10,011 bases of DNA from JBOGGN01 sp050744165 (lineage in GTDB: Bacteria > Actinomycetota > Acidimicrobiia > Acidimicrobiales > Palsa-688), in the NCBI GenBank assembly GCA_050744165.1, contig JBOGGN010000165.1, forward strand, positions 1 through 10,011. The letters run 5' to 3'. Both the position numbers and the translations under genes were made by a program. Of the stretch, positions 1 to 6,714 are shown piece after piece (the stretch's first letter is position 1; every line of letters starts with the position of its first letter). A model generated the notes under the pieces. That model was not told the DNA's origin, ran no database searches, and was given only the letters and a program-made list of their open reading frames with translations.

Positions 1-335
1 ACCGCTGGCTGCGCTTCGCCGACAACGAGCTCAAGTGGCGGACTGACAAGGTCGGCATCCCGATGGGCCCCCTAGGCCACTTCCTGCACGACTCCCTGGG
101 GATCGGCAACTCCGCCAACGTCATCGCCCCCCACGGCGTGAAGTTTCTGGGCCGAGGGAAAATCGTCATCAGTGCCAACACCATCGAGAACGTGATCTTC
201 TACATCATCTATGGGGTCTTCATCGTCGGCCATGTGTCCCTGTTCATGTGGTGGAACAAGCGGGGCAAGAAGACCCAGCCCGCCGCCCTCGAGAAGACCT
301 CGGCCTACGGCCGGCCGCTGGTCAAGACCTCATGA
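1..335 (+). CDS. C-terminal part of a membrane-anchored protein, family not recognised
   Basis: The reading frame is open from base 3 at the window edge and ends at TGA 333-335, so only the last 110 or so residues are visible. The fragment has a soluble stretch with several His and Gly residues (PMGPLGHFLHDSLGIG). One clear transmembrane helix follows, roughly bases 187-255, with the hydrophobic core IFYIIYGVFIVGHVSLF. A basic tail (WWNKRGKK) comes next, which by the positive-inside rule puts the C-terminus in the cytoplasm and the lost N-terminal bulk outside. No CxxCH haem motif, iron-sulfur motif or other signature is visible. It ends 48 bases before the ferredoxin gene and is probably co-transcribed with the cytochrome b/Rieske genes. 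Homologous operons in other bacteria often begin with a cytochrome c or other periplasmic redox protein, so a C-terminally anchored redox subunit is possible, but nothing seen here proves it. Confidence 0.65.
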   Translation, partial: RWLRFADNELKWRTDKVGIPMGPLGHFLHDSLGIGNSANVIAPHGVKFLGRGKIVISANTIENVIFYIIYGVFIVGHVSLFMWWNKRGKKTQPAALEKTSAYGRPLVKTS

Positions 336-383
336 CTTCCATGAACCACCCGACTCTCACGCCTCGCAGGAAAGAAGCGACCT

Positions 384-797
384 ATGGCTCGTACTGACGC
401 CAACCCCCCGATGCCAAGCTTTCCCGGCGACTACGTGCTCGCCGAGATCGAGACCTCCGACCTGACCAAGGCCGTCAAACCCAAGCAGTTCCTGCACATC
501 GACCAGTCAGAGTGCATCATGTGCGAGGGCTGTGTCGACATCTGCCCCTGGAAGTGCATCCACATGCTGGCCGCGGGCACCGTGGTCGACTCGGTAGACA
601 CCGATATCCCCGGCGACGACCCCAACGACCACGTGGTGTTCATCGTGGACGAAGATGTCTGCACCCGCTGCGGTCTCTGCGTGGACCGCTGCCCGACGGG
701 CGTGATCATCATGGGTAAGGCGGGGGTGGCCGCCCGTGACGGCGATCCCCACGGGCGGGACAACAAGCATGGCTACTCCTACGGCATGCGGTTCTAG
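384..797 (+). CDS. 2x[4Fe-4S] dicluster ferredoxin associated with a cytochrome b/Rieske operon
   Basis: This 137-residue protein has two complete CxxCxxCxxxCP motifs: C44, C47, C50, C54 followed by P55, and C93, C96, C99, C103 followed by P104. That is the signature of bacterial-type ferredoxins with two [4Fe-4S] clusters. About 38 acidic residues-rich positions separate the clusters (DSVDTDIPGDDPND), a longer insert than in small clostridial ferredoxins. It has no signal peptide or membrane helix, so it should act in the cytoplasm, passing electrons to or from a membrane partner. The ATG at 384 is preceded by a good ribosome site (AGGAAAG, 368-374). The gene lies 21 bases before cytochrome b, which suggests it is a subunit or partner of that complex at the cytoplasmic quinone side. 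The fold assignment is firm; the role in the complex is inferred from position alone. An extra Cys58 lies just after the first motif. Confidence 0.92.
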   Translation: MARTDANPPMPSFPGDYVLAEIETSDLTKAVKPKQFLHIDQSECIMCEGCVDICPWKCIHMLAAGTVVDSVDTDIPGDDPNDHVVFIVDEDVCTRCGLCVDRCPTGVIIMGKAGVAARDGDPHGRDNKHGYSYGMRF

Positions 798-818
798 CGA
801 GACTCGAGGAGACTGAGC

Positions 819-1637
819 GTGGCGAGACTGTTCGGACTCGGCGGCCGAGGCGGGTCCTCGGCTGACGAGGCCAAGGAACGCAAGACACCTGGCGAACGCA
901 TGTCGGAGGGCATGAACTGGTTCCAGGGGTCCCAGTTCGCGACCTCGGTGTTCCGGCCGGGCTCCATCTTCCGCAAGGGCTACACCGACAGCCCACGTAA
1001 CCGCTCCTACGTGATCATGAACAGCGTGCTGTACCACCTCCACCCCGTGAAGGTGAAGCGCCACGCGGTGAAGGTCAGCTACACCCTGTGCCTCGGTGGC
1101 CTGTCCTTCTTCCTCTTCATCCTGCTCACGGTCACCGGTATCTTCCTGATGTTCTTCTACCAGCCGTCGGCGGCCGCCGCCTGGGGCAACATCCACAGCC
1201 TCCAGACGGCCGTGACCTTCGGTCTCCTGGTGCGCAACATGCACCGATGGGGCGCCCACCTGATGGTGCTCACCGTGTTCCTGCACATGGCCCGGGTCTT
1301 CTACCACGGGGCCTACAAGCCGCCGCGGGAGTTCAACTGGATCATCGGGATCTTCCTCTTGCTGCTCACCCTGCTGCTGTCGTTCACCGGCTATTTGCTT
1401 CCGTGGGACCAGCTCTCGCTATGGGCGGTCACGGTGGGCACCAACATGATGGGCTACACGCCGGTGTTCGGGAGCCAGATCCAATACGTCCTGATCGGCG
1501 GCTCGACCATCGGCAACCAGACCCTCCTGCGATGGTACGTGCTGCATGTGTTGATGTTCCCGTTTGTTATCGTGATTTTCATGGCCGTTCATTTCTGGCG
1601 AGTCAGAAAAGACGGCGGCATATCGGGGCCCCTGTAG
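819..1637 (+). CDS. petB: Cytochrome b6-type subunit (N-terminal cytochrome b half) of a quinol:cytochrome c oxidoreductase
   Basis: This 272-residue membrane protein carries the two b haems of a Rieske/cytochrome b complex and oxidises quinol with the Rieske protein. The haem ligands are H142 and H156 in one helix (RNMHRWGAH and FLHMARV) and H243 and H258 in another. There are 13 residues between the first pair and 14 between the second, the b6f pattern rather than the 13/13 of bc1. The sequence stops after the fourth helix with GGISGPL, close to the ISGPL end of plastid b6. GYLLPWDQLSLWA matches the conserved GYxLPWDQ segment. C91 in CLGG aligns without gaps with Cys35 of plastid b6, which holds the covalent haem ci. 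An N-terminal extension of about 55 charged, cytoplasmic residues precedes the b6-like core. The start is GTG 819 with GAGGAGA at 806-812. The gene follows the ferredoxin by 21 bases. Family assignment is certain; covalent haem ci is inferred. Confidence 0.96.
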   Translation: MARLFGLGGRGGSSADEAKERKTPGERMSEGMNWFQGSQFATSVFRPGSIFRKGYTDSPRNRSYVIMNSVLYHLHPVKVKRHAVKVSYTLCLGGLSFFLFILLTVTGIFLMFFYQPSAAAAWGNIHSLQTAVTFGLLVRNMHRWGAHLMVLTVFLHMARVFYHGAYKPPREFNWIIGIFLLLLTLLLSFTGYLLPWDQLSLWAVTVGTNMMGYTPVFGSQIQYVLIGGSTIGNQTLLRWYVLHVLMFPFVIVIFMAVHFWRVRKDGGISGPL

Positions 1638-1677
1638 GTGGAGGCTGTTATGGAGACTCTGACCTTGGAGAGTGGTC

Positions 1678-2538
1678 GTGGCTGAGGTTCCCGAACACCT
1701 TCTGAAGCGCGCCGCCGAGCGCAAGGCGGCCCTGGAGGCACAGAAGAAGGCCGCGGCCGAAGGCTCGGGCGACGCCCCCGCGAGCGCCGCCGGTACCACC
1801 GACGCCGACATCGCGGCATCCAACGCGGAAGCTGAGAAGACGGGAAAAATCCCGGCCCATCTCTTGGCTCGCAGTGCCGAGGCCAAGGCCAAGGCGTCGG
1901 CTGAGGGAGGCGCCACCTCCGAGGGCGGCGGCGGTACGGCGACGGCCACTGCGCCGGCACCGGCCACCCCTGGTGGCGCGGCCGCGGCCCGAACCGCAGG
2001 CGCTCAGCCAGGTGGTGCCGGCCTCGTGGGGCCCGCGGGACACACCCAGCGGTTGCTCACCGTTGTCAAGGCGGGCTCAATCCAGGACGTCAAGGCCACC
2101 CCGACCGACAAGGTCAACGTGTGGCCCCACCTGCTGGTGGTCGAGTTCGTGGCGGCGCTGTCGATGACCGCAGCCCTGCTGGTGTTCTCCACGTTCGTCA
2201 ACGCGCCCCTGCTGGGCCAGGCCAACTTCAACCTGACGCCCAACCCGTCCAAGGCGCCGTGGTACTTCCTCGGGTTGCAGGAACTTCTGACCATGTTCCA
2301 CCCCGAGGTTGCCGGTGTCATGCTTCCCGGGATGGGCCTGATCGGTCTCGGGATGGCGCCCTACCTCGACAAGAACCCCAGCCACAAGCCTGAGGACCGC
2401 AAGGTCGCCATCTGCACCTTCACGTTCTTCATGACGTTCTGGGCGATCCTGGTGATCATCGGATCGATCTTCCGGGGAGAGGGACAAAACTTCGTCCTGC
2501 CGTGGCGCCAGGGCGTCCACGACATCTTCGACCTGTGA
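1678..2538 (+). CDS. petD: Subunit IV-type C-terminal half of cytochrome b, with long Ala/Gly-rich N-terminal extension
   Basis: Numbering starts at GTG 1678, chosen because GGAG at 1667-1670 lies 7 bases upstream; another in-frame GTG lies at 1672. The 286-residue protein has about 145 extra residues before a subunit-IV-like core. The core begins near VNVWPHLLVVEF and has three predicted helices, about 150-174, 210-229 and 244-265. It completes the quinol-oxidation (Qo) site of the split cytochrome b. The Qo motif is APWY (193-196) in NPSKAPWYFLGLQELL, so the acidic residue of PEWY/PDWY is replaced by proline. The extension contains two copies of a short motif, VPEHLLKRAAERKAA (4-18) and IPAHLLARSAEAKAK (58-72), followed by Gly/Ala/Pro-rich sequence. 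It should be cytoplasmic, like the N-terminus of subunit IV. The extension makes the protein far longer than plant subunit IV (about 160 residues). Family membership is clear from the core; the job of the extension is unknown. Confidence 0.93.
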   Translation: MAEVPEHLLKRAAERKAALEAQKKAAAEGSGDAPASAAGTTDADIAASNAEAEKTGKIPAHLLARSAEAKAKASAEGGATSEGGGGTATATAPAPATPGGAAAARTAGAQPGGAGLVGPAGHTQRLLTVVKAGSIQDVKATPTDKVNVWPHLLVVEFVAALSMTAALLVFSTFVNAPLLGQANFNLTPNPSKAPWYFLGLQELLTMFHPEVAGVMLPGMGLIGLGMAPYLDKNPSHKPEDRKVAICTFTFFMTFWAILVIIGSIFRGEGQNFVLPWRQGVHDIFDL

Positions 2539-2584
2539 GCGCCGACCTCAGAAGGGCTGTCGCAAGAAAGGTGGCTGGCAGGCT

Positions 2585-3454
2585 GTGAGCCCAACCTTGG
2601 TCCTTATCATCGCCATTGCTGTCCTCATCGTGCTGGCCCTGATCCTGCTGGTGAGCACCAGCGGCCGGAGGGACCGCCAATCGGCGCTCGGGGTGATGTC
2701 ACGCGAGACCCGCCGGGCCGATCGCAGCCTGGAGACGACCGGCGGCCTCGACGCCACGGCGGAGGTCCCGGCAGTCACCGGCAAGGCGGTCGAGCGAGCC
2801 GCCGTGTTGGAACGCACCGGCGGTTCCGGCGTGGCCGTGATCACCCGGGCGTCGCCGCCCGCCACCACGGGGCCCATCGATCCTGAGACCTACGGCCAGA
2901 CCCGGCGGCAGTTCCTCAACCGGGGGGTCGTGGCGTTGATGATCGCCAGCCTGGGTGGCTTCGGCGCTGCCTGCCTCGGGTTCTTGTGGCCGGCCGTCTC
3001 GGCGGGCTTCGGCGGGAAGATCACCGCGGGGACGATCAGCGACATCCAGAAAACGCTGGATACCAAGACTCCCTTCTACAACCCGGTCGGTCGTTTCTAT
3101 ATCAACCCCTACCCCACCGACGCGGGGACCCTGGCCAAGGCCAAAAAGGTGTACTCGCCCGCGCTGCTGCCAGCCATGGAGGCGGGGTACGTGATCCTCT
3201 ACCAGCGCTGCGTCCACCTCGGCTGCCGCGTCCCTTGGTGCCAGAGTTCGCAATGGTTCGAGTGCCCCTGCCATGGTTCGAAGTACAGCCGCGTGGGCGA
3301 GCAGCGCCACGGGCCCGCTCCCCGAGGTCTGGACCGCTTCGCGGGCAGCGTCTCCGGTGGGTCGATCACCGTCGACACCGGCACCATCTTCGTGGGCCCG
3401 CCGATCGGGACCAACACCAGCGGCCAAGGCCAGGACGGGCCTCACTGCTCGTGA
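2585..3454 (+). CDS. Rieske [2Fe-2S] iron-sulfur protein of the cytochrome b complex
   Basis: This 289-residue protein carries electrons from quinol at the Qo site to cytochrome c. The cluster ligands are C209 and H211 (CVHLGC) and C227 and H230 (CPCHGS); C214 and C229 form the usual disulfide pair. S232 and Y234, the residues that hydrogen-bond the cluster and cysteine sulfur in high-potential Rieske proteins, are present, and GPAPRGLDRF follows as expected. There are two hydrophobic helices, about 4-24 and 113-137. They are separated by a polar, Arg-rich segment of about 85 residues that must be cytoplasmic if both the N-terminus and the cluster domain are outside. TRRQFLNRG just before the second helix looks like a twin-arginine (Tat) export motif, as in other Rieske proteins. 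An additional Cys219 lies between the cluster loops. The start is GTG 2585 with AAGAAAGGTGG upstream (2564-2574). The gene lies 46 bases after subunit IV. Confidence 0.96.
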   Translation: MSPTLVLIIAIAVLIVLALILLVSTSGRRDRQSALGVMSRETRRADRSLETTGGLDATAEVPAVTGKAVERAAVLERTGGSGVAVITRASPPATTGPIDPETYGQTRRQFLNRGVVALMIASLGGFGAACLGFLWPAVSAGFGGKITAGTISDIQKTLDTKTPFYNPVGRFYINPYPTDAGTLAKAKKVYSPALLPAMEAGYVILYQRCVHLGCRVPWCQSSQWFECPCHGSKYSRVGEQRHGPAPRGLDRFAGSVSGGSITVDTGTIFVGPPIGTNTSGQGQDGPHCS

Positions 3455-3518
3455 CGGCCTCCTCAGCCGTACCGGTGTCACCGGCCGATTTGCGGTCACA
3501 CCTGCCTCTTTGGGCAGG
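3454..3518 (+). other. Three consecutive inverted repeats between the Rieske and cytochrome c genes
   Basis: The 96-base gap between the Rieske stop and the cytochrome c start contains three back-to-back perfect inverted repeats. They are ACGGC-N7-GCCGT (3454-3470), CCGGTG-T-CACCGG (3472-3484) and CCTGCC-N6-GGCAGG (3501-3518). No T-run follows any of them, so they are not classical rho-independent terminators. They could be RNA stem-loops that adjust the relative amounts of upstream and downstream subunits, or chance structures in GC-rich DNA. Confidence 0.35.
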
Positions 3519-3550
3519 ATGTGCCTGATGGCTGAGGGCCCCTCGCTGCC

Positions 3551-4588
3551 GTGATCGTCGCCGCCACAATTGCCCAGAAACTGGGCACGGTTCTTGCCAT
3601 CGCGCTCGTCGTCGGCTGGGTCATCTTCATTGTCGCCCACAGCCTGCGCGGCTCCTACCGGGCAGGCGACGAGGTGCGCTTGGCCCCCAACCGCAAGCCG
3701 TACTACGACGACGACCAGCTGGAAGGTCCGAAGCTGGAGCGGGCCCTCGGGATGGCCCTCATCCTGTTGGTGATCATCGCCATCGGCCTGCCCCTGTACT
3801 GGTTGAACGAGTCTCGGCGGGAAAACGGCGCCCTCAAGGCCTTCCACAAGCAGGGTGTTGAGGTCGGCTTCTCCTTGTTCCAGCCCGCCACCTCGACGCT
3901 GGCGGCCAACGCCCACCTGAACGAGCTGCACTTCGGCTGCGCCGGTTGCCACGGTGCCACCGGGGGCGGGGGCGCCACCACCTTCAGTATCACCACGCCA
4001 CTGGGCGCCACCCAGACCGTCACCTGGCAGGTGCCAGCGCTGAACACGGTGTTGCTGCGCTTCACCCCGGACACCGTCTACGACATCATCGACTACGGGC
4101 GGGCCAACACCCCGATGCCTGCCTGGGGCCTCGACGGCGGCGGGCCGATGAACGACCAGCAGATCACGGACCTGGTCCAGTACCTGCAGAGCATCCAGCT
4201 GACCCCGGCGCAGGCGCAGAAGGCCGACGCCAGCCTTGGGACCAACGGCCAGGCAATCTTCAACGCCATGTGCGCCCGCTGCCACACCAAAGGCTATTCC
4301 TACAGCCAGCCGGATCAGACCGCTGGTGGCGCCTATGGGCCCAACCTGACCGGGGGCGACGAGTTGCGCCAGTTCCCCAACGTGTCCGACCAGATTGACT
4401 ATGTCACCAAGGGCGCCGCCTACGGCAAGGCCTATGGCGCCCGGGGCATTGGCAGCATGGCCCCCGACCCCGAGTTGGTGGCGGGCACGGTGGGTGCCGC
4501 CATGCAGGGCGGCGGCATGCCCATGTTCGAGAACATGCTGTCGACCGACCAGATCGCATCCGTCGTCAACTACGAGCGAGGTCTGTAG
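3551..4588 (+). CDS. Membrane-anchored dihaem cytochrome c
   Basis: This 345-residue protein is the likely electron acceptor subunit of the Rieske/cytochrome b complex. Two helices near the N-terminus (about 10-29 and 66-85) anchor it, with a charged loop between them. Two class-I cytochrome c domains follow on the outer face. The haem sites are CAGCH (C130, C133, H134) and CARCH (C241, C244, H245). Likely distal Met ligands are M189 in NTPMPAW and M323 in GGMPMF. The start is GTG 3551: a stop codon lies in frame at 3533-3535, so no earlier start exists in this frame. A weak GAGGG lies 12 bases upstream. The gene ends at TAG 4586-4588, immediately before the next start. Actinobacterial QcrC is also dihaem, but its main anchor is C-terminal, so the topology here differs. 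The dihaem call is certain; the partner assignment rests on operon position. Confidence 0.94.
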   Translation: MIVAATIAQKLGTVLAIALVVGWVIFIVAHSLRGSYRAGDEVRLAPNRKPYYDDDQLEGPKLERALGMALILLVIIAIGLPLYWLNESRRENGALKAFHKQGVEVGFSLFQPATSTLAANAHLNELHFGCAGCHGATGGGGATTFSITTPLGATQTVTWQVPALNTVLLRFTPDTVYDIIDYGRANTPMPAWGLDGGGPMNDQQITDLVQYLQSIQLTPAQAQKADASLGTNGQAIFNAMCARCHTKGYSYSQPDQTAGGAYGPNLTGGDELRQFPNVSDQIDYVTKGAAYGKAYGARGIGSMAPDPELVAGTVGAAMQGGGMPMFENMLSTDQIASVVNYERGL

Positions 4589-5542
4589 TTGCTGTCCGCC
4601 GCCGCCATCGGATGGGACCCCTTCGTGCGAGGGATTCTCATCATCATCATCTTCATCCTGGTGCTGCCCGGCACCGTCTACCTGGTCCTTTTGACCGACG
4701 TCGGCGCCCGCCTGGGTTTCCTCCTGATCGCGGCCGGCATGGCGGGGATGATGGTGATCCTGTCGCTGCTGTGGATCTGCCTCGACTCCTCGGCCGACAT
4801 CGGCCGGCCCAACTCCTGGCACCCTGCGGAGATCATTACCGGTGACTTCTCAAGCCAGGTCACCGTCAACTCAGCCAAGTCGTTACCGCTCAACAACTTG
4901 AACAATGGGACCAAACCGCCCGTGAAGGCGCTCAAGACAGAGCATTGGTACTGGCCGATCCAGTCGTGCAACGACAACTCCTGGCACAAGATCGACCCCG
5001 CCCTCTTGTCCGATCCCGAATCGGAGTCGGACACTGTGCTAGCCAACACGACCGGGGTGAAATATGGCCCCGGCATCACCAGCCCCTTCAGCGCCACCAC
5101 CGACTACGTGTACATCGACGGCTACCGCAAGGGCCAGAACAGCGGCTGCCTGTTCGCCTGGAGCCGCCACAAGGTGTACATCCCCTTCGCCCGGGGGGTA
5201 GATGTGGTCGTGCTCCGGGTCAAGCCGGTCCTGCCGAGCCTTACCCTGTCGTCGGCCCCGCCGACAGCCGAGGCCAACCCCAACGCCCCGTACACCTACG
5301 TGATTCTGGAGCGCAACCTGGGTTCGGTCCGGGAACCGCAGTTCTTGGTCCTGATCAGCTGCTCGATCATTTTCGGCCTGCTCTGCTACGTGCTCCATGT
5401 CTGGGAGAAGGAGATTGAGCGGCGCAAGGAGGAGGAGGAGGGCAAGGGTGCCGCCGGCGGTCCCGGGGGAACCGGAGCGGGCGGAGCCAGCGGCTCGGGC
5501 GGTGGCGCCGGGCAGCGCCAGCCGGTCGGCGCCGCGGTCTGA
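4589..5542 (+). CDS. Unrecognised three-helix membrane protein in the cytochrome b/Rieske operon
   Basis: I do not recognise this family. The start is TTG 4589, directly after the cytochrome c stop, with GAGG at 4578-4581 giving 7-base spacing. The 317-residue product has two N-terminal helices (about 13-36 and 42-64) and one near the C-terminus (about 251-271). Between them is a hydrophilic domain of about 185 residues that the positive-inside rule places outside the cell. Two cysteines in that domain, C127 and C187, could form a disulfide; there is no haem or Fe-S motif. After the last helix comes a charged stretch (EKEIERRKEEEEGK) and then a Gly/Ala/Ser-rich tail of about 30 residues, probably disordered. 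Zero spacing to the cytochrome c gene suggests translational coupling and a role as an accessory or assembly subunit of the complex. That role is inferred from position only. Confidence 0.85.
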   Translation: MLSAAAIGWDPFVRGILIIIIFILVLPGTVYLVLLTDVGARLGFLLIAAGMAGMMVILSLLWICLDSSADIGRPNSWHPAEIITGDFSSQVTVNSAKSLPLNNLNNGTKPPVKALKTEHWYWPIQSCNDNSWHKIDPALLSDPESESDTVLANTTGVKYGPGITSPFSATTDYVYIDGYRKGQNSGCLFAWSRHKVYIPFARGVDVVVLRVKPVLPSLTLSSAPPTAEANPNAPYTYVILERNLGSVREPQFLVLISCSIIFGLLCYVLHVWEKEIERRKEEEEGKGAAGGPGGTGAGGASGSGGGAGQRQPVGAAV

Positions 5543-5566
5543 GTAAGCCGTCCCGTTAGAGGCCGA

Positions 5567-5592
5567 CCCGGCAGGGAGCGCCCGCTACCGGG
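5567..5592 (+). terminator. Weak stem-loop between the cytochrome and nuo operons, possible terminator
   Basis: An interrupted inverted repeat lies in the gap between the unknown membrane protein and nuoA. The outer arms are CCCGG (5567-5571) and CCGGG (5588-5592), and the inner arms are AGCG (5577-5580) and CGCT (5583-5586), with an asymmetric bulge between them. No T-run follows. It could mark the end of the cytochrome transcript, but in DNA this GC-rich such pairings also arise by chance. Confidence 0.25.
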
Positions 5593-5646
5593 GCTGAGTC
5601 GCCCTACCCAGATCCCCTCAGGCGGTCACAGACTAGGGTGGCAAGT

Positions 5647-6210
5647 GTGGGAACAGCGCAGTATCTCCCGATTGTTGTGCTGCTGATACTGGCGACGGGT
5701 TTCGCCGGGTTCTCCCTCGTTGCGTCCCGGATGCTCGGTCCGAAGAAACCAACCGCAGCCAAGATCGCCCCCTACGAGTGTGGGATCGTGCCCATGCGCC
5801 AGCCGGCGCAACGGTTCCCGGTGCGGTTCTACCTGGTGGCGATGATCTTCGTGATCTTCGACATCGAGATCATCTTCATCTATCCCTGGGCGGTCATGTA
5901 CCGCCAGCTGGCGACCTTCGGGCTGGCCGAGATGATCGCCTTCTCGATCGCGGTCCTGGTGGCCTTCGTGTACCTGATCTCGGGCGGCGCCCTTGACTGG
6001 GGCCCGCCCAAGCGAGTGGCGACGCTGACTTCGACCGAGCGCGTCTTCACCACGACCGCCAGCGTCCGCCGGGTGCCTCGGCCCGAGGCGCTGCTGGCCG
6101 GGGAGCCAGTGGAAGGCACCAGCACCGAGCCAGCCGAAGAAGCCGAGGGGACCAAGGCCGGCGACGCTCCGAAGGCGCCAGAACCGGTCCCGGCGGCAAG
6201 CGGGCGCTGA
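5647..6210 (+). CDS. nuoA: NADH-quinone oxidoreductase subunit A (NuoA) with C-terminal extension
   Basis: NuoA is a small membrane subunit of complex I near the junction of the peripheral and membrane arms. Family signatures, numbered from GTG 5647, are PYECG (42-46), RFPVRFYLVA and the intramembrane acidic motif FDIEIIF around residues 71-77. Three helices are predicted, the last being FSIAVLVAFVYLISGG. GTG 5647 is preferred because AGGGTGG (5635-5641) sits just upstream; an in-frame GTG at 5638 has no good ribosome site. The protein is about 187 residues, while typical NuoA is about 120. The extra 64 or so residues after the last helix are rich in Ala, Glu, Pro and Thr and look disordered. 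The gene opens the nuo operon, 104 bases after the previous gene, and ends 6 bases before nuoB. Confidence 0.95.
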   Translation: MGTAQYLPIVVLLILATGFAGFSLVASRMLGPKKPTAAKIAPYECGIVPMRQPAQRFPVRFYLVAMIFVIFDIEIIFIYPWAVMYRQLATFGLAEMIAFSIAVLVAFVYLISGGALDWGPPKRVATLTSTERVFTTTASVRRVPRPEALLAGEPVEGTSTEPAEEAEGTKAGDAPKAPEPVPAASGR

Positions 6211-6216
6211 GCGGCC

Positions 6217-6710
<494 letters not shown>

Positions 6711-6714
<4 letters not shown>

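Noticed and set aside
332..397. A 21-codon frame starting ATG 332 that overlaps the stop of the first gene and the start of the ferredoxin
   Set aside because: It lacks its own ribosome site, has no recognisable feature, and the ferredoxin has a good independent Shine-Dalgarno sequence. A chance frame is the simpler reading.
507..1307. Long - strand open frames opposite the ferredoxin/cytochrome b, nuoA/nuoB and nuoE/nuoF regions
   Set aside because: They mirror the codon structure of well-supported + strand genes, and their products are low-complexity His/Arg/Gly-rich sequences without motifs.
2699..4822. A 707-codon open frame on the - strand across the Rieske, cytochrome c and following gene
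   Set aside because: It is antisense to genes with clear cofactor motifs, its translation is Gly/Ala/Arg/His-rich with no domain, and long antisense frames are expected in DNA this GC-rich.
5634..5639. TAGGGT as a -10 box giving a leaderless nuoA transcript starting at GTG 5647
   Set aside because: No -35 match lies at the expected distance, and the same bases serve as a ribosome site (AGGGTGG), so the promoter reading is not needed.
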